Positions 17,091-25,957 of a stretch of DNA of 61,448 bases are shown here, in pieces. Origin of the DNA: Promineifilum sp. (lineage in GTDB: Bacteria > Chloroflexota > Anaerolineae > Promineifilales > Promineifilaceae); assembly GCA_018058545.1 (NCBI GenBank), contig JAGOZU010000010.1, forward strand, positions 1 to 61,448. The letters are read 5' to 3'. Below the pieces are notes generated by a model. The model was not told the DNA's origin, did no database searches, and saw nothing but the letters and a program-made list of their open reading frames with translations. How positions within the stretch are numbered: position 1 is the stretch's first letter; every line of letters begins with the position of its first letter. The position numbers and the translations under genes are program-made.

Positions 17091-17251
17091 CTGTGGCGCA
17101 AGTCCCATCCGGGTGAGACAGGGCGGCAGCTACGGGAATTTGCATCGAGAAGACCATTCGGCCGCCCCATCCGTCTTTATCCTCTTATAACCGAGAACTG
17201 AAGAACCCGGCCTCTTCAGCGCCGCTCATTTAACCACCGGCCCGGGCGAGG

Positions 17252-17257
17252 TATAAT
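17252..17257 (+). promoter_or_regulatory. -10 box directly before the lasso cyclase
   Basis: Perfect TATAAT with 12 bases before the ATG at 17270; no good -35 (TTTAAC at 17 bases is the best). The transcript would be leaderless or nearly so. Confidence 0.5.
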
Positions 17258-17269
17258 CATACGGTACCC

Positions 17270-19120
17270 ATGAGCGCCATTTTCGCCATCTTCAACCGCG
17301 ACGGCCGCCCGGTTCTGCCCGAGGAGTGGCAACCCATGCTGCACGTTCGCCCCGAGCGCGCCCCCGACGGCGTGCGCGCACTGGCCGACGGCCCCGTCGC
17401 CATCGCCCACGGGCTGTTCCGCCTCCTGCCCGAGGAAGCGCCCGGCGACCAGCCGCTGGCCGAGGATGCTCTGCTCCTGAGCGCCGACGTCCGGCTGGAC
17501 AACCGGCCGGAGTTGGCCTGCCTGCTTGACCTCGACTCCACCGCAGCGGCCGCCCCCGACGCCCGTTACCTCCTCTGGGCTTACCGCCGCTGGGGGACGC
17601 GCTGCCCCGAACATCTGCTGGGCGATTTCGCCTTCGTCCTGTGGGACGCGGCCGAGGGGCGCCTGTTCGCCGCCCGCGACCCGCTCGGCGCGTGCGACGT
17701 CTGCTATTACCGGGACGGCGCCCTGTGCGTTGTGGCCTCGGAGGCGTCCCACGTCCTGGCCCACTCGCGTGTCCCGCGACGGATCAACGACGATCGCCTG
17801 GCCGCCTACCTGGCCAACGTGGTAAACCGGCCCGAGGAGACCGTCCATCGCGACGTCTTCTTCCTGCCGCCGGCCCACGCCCTCAGCGTCACCGCCGACC
17901 GCTTTGAGCTGTGGCGCTACTGGGATGCCACCCCGGCCACCATCCGCTATCGCGACGAGCGAGAGTACGCCGTCCATTATCGCGAGCTGCTCGACACGGC
18001 CGTCCGTGACCGGTTGCGGGTCGTGGGGCCGGTCGGCGTCTCCCTCAGCGGCGGGCTGGACTCGCCCACGCTGGCCGCCCTGGCTGCGCCGTTGTTGCCT
18101 TCGCTGACCGGCCAGGCGCGGTTGAAGAGCTTCACCTACACCTTCGATGAGCACGCCAGCTGCGACGAGCGGACGTGGATCAGGCCGGTCGTCGAAAAGT
18201 ACGACATCGACCCGACCTGGGTCCCCTGTGACGATCGGTGGTCGTTCAGGGATCTGCCCGACTGGTCGACCTCGCCCGATTTCATTTTCTACGATCCCTA
18301 CGACCTCTTGCCGGCGGCGGTGCGCGCGGCGGCGGCCGGGGCGGGCGTGCGCGCCTTGCTGGCCGGCTACTTCGGCGATTCCCTCATGGGCGGCCAGCAT
18401 TACTGGGCGCTGGATATGGCGCGCGACGGGCGGCTCGGCATGCTTGCCCATTATTCCCTCGCTCACTGGGGCGGCTTCAAATGGCGCAACGCTTACTTCG
18501 AGTATGGCCTGCGACGATTAATCCCGCCGGCGGCCGCTGCCTTCTATCGATCCTTTCGGCCGCGCCAGGCCGAGACCGTCGCCCCCGGCATCCACCCCGA
18601 CCTCGTGGCCCGCACCGACGTCGCAACGCGGCTCTCCCCCGTGCCCCCTCCGGACAGGGCCTTCCCCGGTTTCCAGCAGCGGTACGGCAGCCTTACCGGC
18701 AGTAACTTCAGCCAGTCCGTCGTCGTCCGCCACCAGTACAATCAGGCCGGCATGGAGCTGCTGCAGCCCTACTACGACCGGCGGCTGGTGGAGTATGTCC
18801 TGGCGATCCCCGCCTATGTGCTGGGACGGCCGGGCGATTTCCGCCACCTGCACCGCGCGGCGATGGCCGGCCTGCTGCCGGAGGAGGTCCGCCTGCGACA
18901 GAAGCGCACCACGTTCGAGCCGTTACTGAGGCAAGGGGTCGAACAGGAGATGGGGGTGATCCGGCAACTGCTGGCCGACCCGCTCGTCGTCGCTCGCGGC
19001 TATGTGCGCGGCGACTGGCTGGCGACCCAACTGGCCCAACCCTTCGATCAGACGGCCGGCTGGTCGCTGCTGTACAAGGCCGTCTTCCTCGAACTCTGGC
19101 TCCAGCGCTACTGGAATTAG
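17270..19120 (+). CDS. Asparagine-synthetase-like lasso peptide cyclase (C)
   Basis: 616 residues, asparagine synthase B fold. In lasso pathways this enzyme adenylates the side-chain Asp/Glu of the cleaved core and closes the macrolactam with the N-terminal amine. The N-terminal glutaminase-like domain (1-205) begins MSAIF, so the catalytic Cys2 needed for glutamine hydrolysis is absent (Ser), as in lasso cyclases. The synthetase domain has the PP-loop SGGLDS (260-265) and LLAGYFGDSLMGG downstream. The gene lies between the precursor and the kinase, with six bases to the latter. No ribosome site is visible; the start is immediately behind a TATAAT box. The alternative, a true asparagine synthetase, is disfavoured by the missing Cys2 and the context. 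Confidence 0.88.
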   Translation: MSAIFAIFNRDGRPVLPEEWQPMLHVRPERAPDGVRALADGPVAIAHGLFRLLPEEAPGDQPLAEDALLLSADVRLDNRPELACLLDLDSTAAAAPDARYLLWAYRRWGTRCPEHLLGDFAFVLWDAAEGRLFAARDPLGACDVCYYRDGALCVVASEASHVLAHSRVPRRINDDRLAAYLANVVNRPEETVHRDVFFLPPAHALSVTADRFELWRYWDATPATIRYRDEREYAVHYRELLDTAVRDRLRVVGPVGVSLSGGLDSPTLAALAAPLLPSLTGQARLKSFTYTFDEHASCDERTWIRPVVEKYDIDPTWVPCDDRWSFRDLPDWSTSPDFIFYDPYDLLPAAVRAAAAGAGVRALLAGYFGDSLMGGQHYWALDMARDGRLGMLAHYSLAHWGGFKWRNAYFEYGLRRLIPPAAAAFYRSFRPRQAETVAPGIHPDLVARTDVATRLSPVPPPDRAFPGFQQRYGSLTGSNFSQSVVVRHQYNQAGMELLQPYYDRRLVEYVLAIPAYVLGRPGDFRHLHRAAMAGLLPEEVRLRQKRTTFEPLLRQGVEQEMGVIRQLLADPLVVARGYVRGDWLATQLAQPFDQTAGWSLLYKAVFLELWLQRYWN

Positions 19121-19126
19121 CCTGCC

Positions 19127-20044
19127 ATGCCCCCCGCGCCCCCCATTGAACTCCTCTCTTTCCGGCCCGGCATCCCGCGCGCCTATCGCCTGGCCGGGGT
19201 CGATCTGCTGACTGACATCGACCTGCCGGTCCTGCAAACCTACCGGATCGACGGTCCCGCGGCCTGGTCGGCCGAGCGGGAAGCGCCGGACGACGACGGC
19301 GGGGAGCCGGTCTTCGACGGCCGGGGTCTGATCGTCGACGGGCAGCGGCGGGTCGTCTGCCTCGTCTCGGACGCGGGCTACCGGCTGGAGGTGGACGGCA
19401 TCGGCGCCTGGTGGATCGCGCCCGACGGCCGCCGGATCGTCGAAACGGCCGTCGATCCTCGCTGCGAGCCGGAGATACGGGCGATGGCTGCCCTCGGCGC
19501 GCCCCTTGTGCTGGCCCTCGCCCTGCGCGGCACGTTCTGCATCCACGCGAGCGCGGTCATCCATGGCGGCAAGACGGCGGCCTTCATCGGCGAATCGGGC
19601 GCCGGCAAGTCGACGCTGGCCCGCTATCTGGACCGCGAGGGCGGGCCGGATTGGCGGCGGCTCATCGACGATACGCTCCCCATCGCCCCGCCGGACCCCG
19701 ACGCGCCGGCTACCGCCCTGCCCCATTTCCCGCAACCGAAACTGCCCGACGCCATGCAACCTTCGCGATTGGGGCCGGAGCGGTTGCCGTTGAGCGCCAT
19801 CTACGTGCTGGAAAGCGACGGCGACGGGATCGCCATCGTTCCCCTGCGCCAGAGCGAAGCGACGCTGGCCCTGGCCGCGCAGACCGTCGGCAGCCGGCTG
19901 TTCGGCCGCGCCTTGCTGGCCGGCCACATCGATTTTTGCGTCGACCTGGCCGCCCGGGTCCCCGTTAAGCGGCTGATCTACCCGCGCGAGTTCGCTACCC
20001 TGCCTGCGGTTCAGGCGGCGCTGGCCGCCGACCTGGCGGATTAA
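19127..20044 (+). CDS. HPr-kinase-like protein of the lasso locus (K)
   Basis: 305 residues. The C-terminal half resembles the P-loop domain of HPr kinase/phosphorylase: FCIHASAVIHGGK (137-149) precedes Walker A GESGAGKS (155-162), and D181-D182 follow. The N-terminal 110 residues are a variable beta-rich region without the HPr-kinase N-domain. Homologues occur next to paeninodin-type lasso clusters, where they phosphorylate the precursor, and also in other RiPP loci. Here it directly follows the cyclase by six bases, so co-translation is likely. The target residue is uncertain because the precursor ends in Leu, not Ser. Confidence 0.8.
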   Translation: MPPAPPIELLSFRPGIPRAYRLAGVDLLTDIDLPVLQTYRIDGPAAWSAEREAPDDDGGEPVFDGRGLIVDGQRRVVCLVSDAGYRLEVDGIGAWWIAPDGRRIVETAVDPRCEPEIRAMAALGAPLVLALALRGTFCIHASAVIHGGKTAAFIGESGAGKSTLARYLDREGGPDWRRLIDDTLPIAPPDPDAPATALPHFPQPKLPDAMQPSRLGPERLPLSAIYVLESDGDGIAIVPLRQSEATLALAAQTVGSRLFGRALLAGHIDFCVDLAARVPVKRLIYPREFATLPAVQAALAADLAD

Positions 20045-20095
20045 TCGTCGCCCGCGCGCACGCCTCTCGTCGCTGTCTCGTCGCTTCACCTGTGG

Positions 20096-20101
20096 TATAC
20101 T
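20096..20101 (+). promoter_or_regulatory. -10 box of the cdaA operon
   Basis: TATACT preceded by TGG (extended -10), about 135 bases before the proposed cdaA start; no clear -35. The 197-base gap to the lasso kinase contains nothing else recognised. Confidence 0.4.
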
Positions 20102-20241
20102 TGCCCATCAGAATATTCGCTCACTCGCGTTCGCGGCCGCCCGCCACACGGAACAAACAGTCGTATGCCTGAGGCTTCCGGGTCGGCAATCGCCGGACAT
20201 CCGACCCGCCGCACACGAGAGCATGGATTGGCCGGGCACAC

Positions 20242-21069
20242 TTGGACATTTTCGAAAACATTCTGGATCGGATCGCCCTCATTGGCGTCGTCGATGTCAT
20301 CGACATCCTGCTCGTCACGCTGATCGTCTTCGCCGTGCTGATGTTGATCCGCGGCACGCGGGCGGTGCAGGTGTTGCGCGGTCTGTTGGTGCTGGCGGCG
20401 TTCATCTTCCTGCTGGCCCAGATATTCGACCTGCGGGCCTTCACCTGGCTGGTGGACAACATGCTGCCCGTGCTGTTGCTGTCCATCCCAGTCATCTTCC
20501 AGCCCGAATTACGGCGCGCGCTGGAGCAATTGGGCCTGGCCAGCCGCTACTTCCGCTTCTTCCGCCGCGGCGACGATATCAACCCGGTGGCCGTGACTCT
20601 GAAAGACGCCGCCCTGCGCCTGTCGCAGCGTCGTCATGGCGCGCTGGTCGTCTTCGAACAGGACACCGGCCTGCAGGACTACATCGATACCGGCGTCATT
20701 CTCGACGCCGAGCCGTCGCCGGAGTTAATCCTGACCATCTTCAACAAGCATACTGAATTGCACGACGGAGCCGTCATCGTGCGCGACAATCGGCTGATCG
20801 CGGCCGCCTGCGTCCTGCCGCTATCCACCAGCAGCCTGTCCGACCGCCAGATGGGCTTGCGCCACCGGGCGGCATTGGGCATCAGCGAAGTCAGCGACGC
20901 CGTGGCCGTGGTCGTGTCGGAGGAAACGGGGCAGGTGTCGATCGCCCACAACGGGCGCATCCTGCGCCGGCAAGACATCGCCCGCCTCGACACCATCCTC
21001 CACGCCTTTCTGACCGGGTCGCGCCAACCCGATTTCCTGGGGAGAAAACAAAGTGAACCGCGCGCGTAG
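20242..21069 (+). CDS. cdaA: Diadenylate cyclase CdaA (DisA_N domain)
   Basis: 275 residues. It makes c-di-AMP from two ATP at the membrane. Three N-terminal helices (about 12-36, 42-62, 65-85) are followed by the motif IRGTRAVQVLRG and the DAC domain, with catalytic DGA (175-177, LHDGAVIV) and RHR (207-209, GLRHRAALG). The start is probably TTG at 20242, which gives the family N-terminus; no ribosome site is evident. It overlaps the YbbR-domain gene by 17 bases, the usual cdaA-cdaR pair, and der follows. c-di-AMP controls potassium and osmotic balance and cell-wall state. Confidence 0.95.
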   Translation: MDIFENILDRIALIGVVDVIDILLVTLIVFAVLMLIRGTRAVQVLRGLLVLAAFIFLLAQIFDLRAFTWLVDNMLPVLLLSIPVIFQPELRRALEQLGLASRYFRFFRRGDDINPVAVTLKDAALRLSQRRHGALVVFEQDTGLQDYIDTGVILDAEPSPELILTIFNKHTELHDGAVIVRDNRLIAAACVLPLSTSSLSDRQMGLRHRAALGISEVSDAVAVVVSEETGQVSIAHNGRILRRQDIARLDTILHAFLTGSRQPDFLGRKQSEPRA

Positions 21070-22456
21070 TGCCCTGTCGAATCTGGCCACCTTCCTCCTG
21101 GCGCTGCTGTTAGCCTTCTTCATCTGGATGTCGGCCTCCGAGATGCAGGACCCCATCCGCACCCGCTTCCTGGAAGCGCCCGTGCAGTTCGTCGGCATGC
21201 CGGCCGACTCCGCGCTGGTGGATGCCCCCGCTCGGCAGACGGTTCAGATTCGGCTGGAAGGGCCTGATTCAGTCTTGCAGAAATATACGTCCGATGACTT
21301 CACGGCAACGGTCGATTTGAGCCAGGTTCCGTCGGGCCAGATGATATCCGTGCCCATTGTCGTGAACATGCTCCGGACGGGCGCGGACATTTCGTTTATC
21401 ACGCCGGAGCAGGTCGACGTATTGCTGGAGCAGCAGGTAGCGCGCGATATCCCGGTCGCCCTCGACATTCGTGGCTCGGTCGCCCGCGGCCATAATCAGG
21501 GCGAAGCCCTCATCGATCCGCCGACCATTCGCGTCAGCGGCCCGGCCAGCCGCGTTAACGAACTGGATTTCGCGCTGGTGACCATCTTCCTCAATAGCAC
21601 CAACGAAACCCTTGTGGAGACCACTCGCCCGATTTTCTACGACCTCTCGGGACGGGTCGCCAGCGTCACCGGCCTGGAATTGAGCCAGTACGATGCGACG
21701 GTCACCATTCCGGTGGAAGAATCGGCCGGGTTCGCCAACAAGCTCATCACCGTATCCTGGACGGGCGAGCCGGCCCCCGGCTATCGCCTGCTGAGCGTGA
21801 CGGCCGAGCCGCCGAGCGTGCTGGTCGAGGGGCGACCGGCGCAGGTCAATCGACTCGTCACGGTGATGACCGAACCCATCGACATCACCGGGCTGACCGA
21901 ATCGTTCCAGCAGACGGCCGTCCTCGATCTGCCCGGCAGCATCACGGTCGATCCGGAGCAGGCGGTCACGGTCACGATCCAGATCGAGCCGATCCTGACC
22001 ACGAGCACCTACAACCGCGTGCCCGAATTGCGCGGCTTGCGCGCCGGCTTCCAGGCCGAGGTCGTGCCCAGCCAGGTGCGCGTGGTGCTCTTTGGCCCGC
22101 TGCCCGTTCTGGACGCCCTGTCGGAAGACGACGTCCGCGTGATGCTCGACCTGTTTGGTCTGAGCGAGGGTACCCATTCCATCGTGCCCGACGTCGATAT
22201 CCCCGACCGGGGCATCGAAATTCGTTCGGTGCAGCCCGCGGCCGTCACCGTCACCATCTCTCCCGCGCTGGAAGAGACTCCCGAACCGGGCGATACGTCA
22301 GAGGCTCCGGGCGGAGGGATCGCTATGAGCGCGGCCTCGCCCGTTCGTCCGGTGCGGACGGCTGGCATCACCCCCATGTTGTGCTACCGGGCATCAGTGA
22401 CTATGGTGACGCCGGAATTGGGGAATATTTGTGAGCAACAACAGATTATTCAATGA
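21053..22456 (+). CDS. cdaR: YbbR-domain protein, CdaA regulator
   Basis: 467 residues. One N-terminal membrane anchor (about 9-27, NLATFLLALLLAFFIWMS) is followed by about four YbbR repeats of 80-90 residues on the outside, each recognisable by segments such as PVQFVGMP, VALDIRGSV, ITVSWTGEPAPGYRLLSVTAEP and RGLRAGFQAEVVPSQVRVVLFGP. In Firmicutes CdaR binds CdaA and adjusts c-di-AMP synthesis. The GTG start at 21053 has GGGGAGAAAA upstream. It overlaps cdaA by 17 bases and der by 4 (ATGA). The C-terminal tail is short and low-complexity. Confidence 0.9.
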   Translation: MNRARSALSNLATFLLALLLAFFIWMSASEMQDPIRTRFLEAPVQFVGMPADSALVDAPARQTVQIRLEGPDSVLQKYTSDDFTATVDLSQVPSGQMISVPIVVNMLRTGADISFITPEQVDVLLEQQVARDIPVALDIRGSVARGHNQGEALIDPPTIRVSGPASRVNELDFALVTIFLNSTNETLVETTRPIFYDLSGRVASVTGLELSQYDATVTIPVEESAGFANKLITVSWTGEPAPGYRLLSVTAEPPSVLVEGRPAQVNRLVTVMTEPIDITGLTESFQQTAVLDLPGSITVDPEQAVTVTIQIEPILTTSTYNRVPELRGLRAGFQAEVVPSQVRVVLFGPLPVLDALSEDDVRVMLDLFGLSEGTHSIVPDVDIPDRGIEIRSVQPAAVTVTISPALEETPEPGDTSEAPGGGIAMSAASPVRPVRTAGITPMLCYRASVTMVTPELGNICEQQQIIQ

Positions 22457-23826
22457 GTAACAAGGCAATCGTGGCCCTCGTCGGCCGTCCTAACGTCGGT
22501 AAATCGACGCTGTTCAATCGCATCATCGGCCGCCGTCTGGCCGTCGTGTCCGATGTCGCCGGAACGACCCGCGACCGTCTCTACTCCGACGCCGAGTGGG
22601 GCGGGATCACATTCACGGTCATCGACACCGGCGGCATCGAGGTGACCGAGGGTCGCCACACCGCCCCGCTGTCCGAGGACTCCGAGCGATTCCTGCCCCT
22701 CATCCGCCAACAGGCGGCCATAGCCATGGAGGATGCCGACGTCATCGTCCAGGTCGTGGACGGCCAGGCAGGCATCACTGCCGCCGACCGCGAGGTAGCT
22801 GCCATCCTGCGTCAGGCGGAGAAGCCGGTGATCGTCGCCGCCAACAAGCTCGAATCGAGCAAGCTGTGGGACACGGCCTACGAATTCTATGAGCTGGGCC
22901 TGGGCGAGGTGGTCGCCGTATCCGCGCTTCACGGCTCGGGCACGGGCGATCTGCTGGACGCCATTGTCGACGCCATCCCGCCGTCGGCCACATTAGAAGA
23001 GGAAGAGGATGAGTCGATCCGGATCGCCATCCTGGGGCGACCAAATGTCGGCAAGTCGACCCTGCTGAACAAGATGCTCGGCAAGGAGCGCGTCATCGTC
23101 AGCCCCATTGCCGGGACGACGCGCGACGCCATCGACGAGAAACTCCGCTGGCATGGCCAGGAGTTCACCATCATCGACACGGCCGGGATTCGCCGGCGCG
23201 GCAAAATCGACCCGGGCATCGAGAAATATAGCGTGCTGCGAGCCGTCAAAACGTTGCGACGCGCCGACGTAGCCTTGCTGCTAATTGACGGCGTCGAGGA
23301 AGTCACCTCCCAGGACGCCCACATCGCGGGCATGCTGGTGGAGGAAAACGTCGGCGTCATCGTGCTGGTCAACAAATGGGACGCCGTGGAGAAGGACACC
23401 CACACCATGCCCGTCTACGAGACGACGGCGCGTCGCGAGTTGAACTTCATCAGCTACGCGCCACTATTGTTTATCTCGGCCGAGACCGGGCAGCGCGTCA
23501 ACAAAATCCTTGAGACGGTGCTGGAAGTCCAGGCGGCACGGCATCACCGCCTGTCCACCAGCGAGCTAAACGACCTGATGCGCGACATCGTGGCCCACCA
23601 CCCGCCGCCGACGAAGGGCGGCACACAGCTCAAGTTCTACTATGTCACGCAGGTCGGCGTAGCCCCGCCCACGTTCGTCTTCTTCGTCAATCGCCCGGAG
23701 ATGGTGCACTTCGGCTACCAGCGCTACATCGAGAACCAGCTGCGCGAACGTTACCCGTTCACGGGCACGCCGGTGCGCCTGCTGTTCAGGGGACGAGGCG
23801 ATAAAGAAGGGGCTGGCACTCGCTAA
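22453..23826 (+). CDS. der: Ribosome biogenesis GTPase Der (EngA)
   Basis: 457 residues with tandem G domains, each starting GRPNVGKST (first at 11-19, second near 199), each with its G3 motif (DTGG, DTAG), and NK.D/NKWD G4 motifs (AANKLES in the first, LVNKWDAVE in the second), followed by a KH-like C-terminal domain (about 370-450) with HHPPPTKGGTQLKFYYVTQ. It acts in 50S subunit assembly. It is translationally coupled to cdaR by a 4-base overlap, an unusual partner since cdaR is often followed by glmM. Confidence 0.96.
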   Translation: MSNKAIVALVGRPNVGKSTLFNRIIGRRLAVVSDVAGTTRDRLYSDAEWGGITFTVIDTGGIEVTEGRHTAPLSEDSERFLPLIRQQAAIAMEDADVIVQVVDGQAGITAADREVAAILRQAEKPVIVAANKLESSKLWDTAYEFYELGLGEVVAVSALHGSGTGDLLDAIVDAIPPSATLEEEEDESIRIAILGRPNVGKSTLLNKMLGKERVIVSPIAGTTRDAIDEKLRWHGQEFTIIDTAGIRRRGKIDPGIEKYSVLRAVKTLRRADVALLLIDGVEEVTSQDAHIAGMLVEENVGVIVLVNKWDAVEKDTHTMPVYETTARRELNFISYAPLLFISAETGQRVNKILETVLEVQAARHHRLSTSELNDLMRDIVAHHPPPTKGGTQLKFYYVTQVGVAPPTFVFFVNRPEMVHFGYQRYIENQLRERYPFTGTPVRLLFRGRGDKEGAGTR

Positions 23827-23882
23827 TCGCTGCCGGCTGAAAGCACAGAAGCGCCCGCCGGTTTGCTCTGCCAGGCAGCCGC

Positions 23883-25046
23883 CTATGCGGGCGAATCCAG
23901 AGCGGCCAGCAACGCCTCTTTCATCTGGCGGCCGATAGCCGGGATGCTGTTGCCCGTCAGGTAGCGCGCGTGTCCGGCGGCGGCTATCGCCTCTCGCAGG
24001 CCGGGGTCGTCCCGCAGCTCGCGCAACCCCGCGGCCAGCGCCGACGGATCGTCGCGGGCGATAAGATAGACCTCACGTCGATCAGCCAGAGCGGCTCGGA
24101 TGGTCGGCGAATCGCCCGAGATCACCGGCCGGCCCATGGCCAGCCCCTCCCACACCTTGTTCTGCACCGTGAAGTTGGCCTGCCGCGTCGTGCCGAACAC
24201 GCCCAAACAGACGTGAGCCTGGGCCAGGTTATCGAGCAGATCGTCCTGTTCGATAAAGCCATGGAAGGTCACATTGGGCAAGCCCAGCGCCTCCGCCCGG
24301 GCCACAATGCGCGCCTTTTCCGGCCCGCTGCCGAAGAAGTGGAAGCGCATGTCGGTCTCATCGCGAAGCATGTCGGCCGCGCCGATGATGGCGTCCATCC
24401 CGTGCGATGGCAGGTAGCCGCCGTGATAACTGATCCGGAACTCGTCGTCCGGCGGCCGCAAAGGGCGCGGGTGGAAGACCGTCTCATCCGCGCCATGGGG
24501 CACAAAGCGAAAATGCTCCAATGGCAGCTGGTATTTATCGGCGATATAGCCGCCGTATTCCGGGTTCTCGGCGATGAGCAGATCGGGGCGTCGCAAACCG
24601 CCGCGCTCCAACTGGAAGATGAGGCGGCCGGTCGTCGGATGGGCGGCCGTCAGCCCGCGCTCCTCCGCCACCAGATGAAGCGACATGAGGATGTCCAGAG
24701 CCACCGGTCGGCCCCGCGAGTGGGCCAGGCGGCGGCCCAGCCAGGCGTCGAACTGGCCCGGATAGCCGATGAGCATCACATCATAATCGGGCGCCTGCTT
24801 GTGGGCGCGAATCAGTTGGCGGTAGGCCTCGACCACGCGCCACCAGAAACTGGGCTTGCGCCAGCCCCCGCTGGCCTGGGCGACGCGATCCTCGATGCCT
24901 TGCCACAGGGTGGCATGGCATATATGGACCGACACATCCGGCTGCGCAAGCAGCCCCTTCAGGACGATCTGGTTACGGGTATAGCTCGCCCGGTAGGTGC
25001 CGAAATAACACACACGGAGCGGCCGCTCGGGAGAAAAACGGACCAT
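23883..25046 (-). CDS. GT4-type glycosyltransferase
   Basis: 387 residues, GT-B fold. The N-terminal domain starts RVCYFGTYRASYTRNQIVLKGL; the C-terminal nucleotide-sugar domain has FRISYHGGYLPSHGMDAIIGAA and the substrate loop NKVWEGLAMGRPVISGDSPTIRAAL, where the glutamate of NKVWE replaces the usual EX7E. Acceptor and donor are unknown. It is separate from the main glycan locus and divergent from the epimerase gene; the 47-base gap carries a TATAAT box for each direction, with only 8 bases between this gene's box and its ATG. Confidence 0.85.
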   Translation of the reverse strand: MVRFSPERPLRVCYFGTYRASYTRNQIVLKGLLAQPDVSVHICHATLWQGIEDRVAQASGGWRKPSFWWRVVEAYRQLIRAHKQAPDYDVMLIGYPGQFDAWLGRRLAHSRGRPVALDILMSLHLVAEERGLTAAHPTTGRLIFQLERGGLRRPDLLIAENPEYGGYIADKYQLPLEHFRFVPHGADETVFHPRPLRPPDDEFRISYHGGYLPSHGMDAIIGAADMLRDETDMRFHFFGSGPEKARIVARAEALGLPNVTFHGFIEQDDLLDNLAQAHVCLGVFGTTRQANFTVQNKVWEGLAMGRPVISGDSPTIRAALADRREVYLIARDDPSALAAGLRELRDDPGLREAIAAAGHARYLTGNSIPAIGRQMKEALLAALDSPA

Positions 25047-25054
25047 AGCGTCCG

Positions 25055-25086
25055 ATTATAGCAAGGGGCCACGCTCGCAGTACAAT
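25055..25086. promoter_or_regulatory. Back-to-back leaderless promoters
   Basis: Minus strand TATAAT (25060-25055) lies 8 bases from the glycosyltransferase ATG; plus strand TACAAT (25081-25086) lies 7 bases from the epimerase ATG. Both messages should begin at or next to the start codon. No good -35 elements were seen. Confidence 0.5.
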
Positions 25087-25093
25087 TGGAATC

Positions 25094-25957
25094 ATGATCC
25101 TGATCACCGGTTCCACCGGATTCATCGGCCGTGTTCTGGGCCGAGCGCTCACCCATGCCGGCCACGACTGGCGACCCTACAGCGGGCGCATGAATACACC
25201 CGATGTATTGCAGGCGGAACTGGAGGGCGTGGATACGGTCATCCATCTGGCCGGAGCCGAGGCGCGCGGCAGCAACCGGCTGCTACAACGGGTCGATATC
25301 GACGGCACGCACCTGCTGTTGACACTGGCCGGGCAGGCGGGCATCGGCCGTATCATCCTGCCCAGCCGCATCAATGCCGACCAGCACTCGATGCACGCGC
25401 TGCTGCGGGCCAAGGGTGAAGTGGAACGAATGGTGCGGCAAAGCGGCATCCCCTACAACATCTTGCGCACCTCAACGCTCTTCGGCCGCGATGATCGCTT
25501 CAGCGAGATCGTCCTCAGCCTGGCCCTGTGGTCATGGCCCATCGCCTGGCTGCCGGGCGGGGGGGCGGTTTTCGTGCAGCCGCTTTGGGTGGAGGATTAC
25601 GTTCAGTGCATCGTCCATCTGCTGGGCGAGCCAGACAGGGTGAACAGCATCACGACCGTCGCCGGAGATGAGTTGCTAAGCTATCGCGACTTCGTTCGGG
25701 CGATCCTCGATGTGACCCGCAAGAACCGGCTGTTGCTGCCGATGCCGATGGGGGTGGCGCGGCCGCTTAGGCGGGCCTTCCTGGGTTGGTGGTACTGGCC
25801 GACCGTCAGTCGCTACTTCCTCGACCGCTTTTTTGCGCCGGACGTGACCAATCTCGACTCCGTGCAGCGGCAGTTCGGCTTTCGACCGGCGCGCTTCAAG
25901 GAGACGATCACCTACCTCAATCGTCGGGGCATGCGCGGGCGCCTGTTTCGCCATTAG
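25094..25957 (+). CDS. NAD(P)-dependent epimerase/reductase, NmrA-like SDR
   Basis: 287 residues, extended SDR. The nucleotide-binding motif GSTGFIG lies at 6-12 in MILITGSTGFIGRVLG; VIHLAGAEARG follows a complex-I NDUFA9/NmrA pattern; the segment SGIPYNILRTSTLFG replaces a classical YxxxK site, so it may be an atypical, sugar- or quinone-related reductase. The C-terminus has YWPTVSRYFLDRFFAPDVTNLDSVQRQFGF, as in NDUFA9-like proteins. It overlaps mutY tail-to-tail by 41 bases. The function is not known. Confidence 0.75.
   Translation: MILITGSTGFIGRVLGRALTHAGHDWRPYSGRMNTPDVLQAELEGVDTVIHLAGAEARGSNRLLQRVDIDGTHLLLTLAGQAGIGRIILPSRINADQHSMHALLRAKGEVERMVRQSGIPYNILRTSTLFGRDDRFSEIVLSLALWSWPIAWLPGGGAVFVQPLWVEDYVQCIVHLLGEPDRVNSITTVAGDELLSYRDFVRAILDVTRKNRLLLPMPMGVARPLRRAFLGWWYWPTVSRYFLDRFFAPDVTNLDSVQRQFGFRPARFKETITYLNRRGMRGRLFRH

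Larger units (their letters stand above)
16949..17269 (+). other. 321-base gap between lasso precursor and cyclase
   Basis: It holds a terminator-like hairpin (17055-17090) and a TATAAT box just before the cyclase start. A 54-codon reading from 17037 crosses the hairpin and shows no RRE features. No B1-type (RRE) or B2-type (transglutaminase-like) gene fits here. Confidence 0.7.

Noticed and set aside
17037-17201. 54-codon reading between lasso precursor and cyclase as a hidden RRE (B1) protein
   Set aside because: Too short, no winged-helix pattern, and it crosses a terminator-like hairpin.
17216-18466. 416-codon minus-strand reading opposite the lasso cyclase
   Set aside because: Shadow frame; the opposite strand carries the PP-loop synthetase.
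17270-19120. Genuine asparagine synthetase
   Set aside because: Position 2 is Ser, not the catalytic Cys, and the gene sits between a lasso precursor and a lasso-type kinase.
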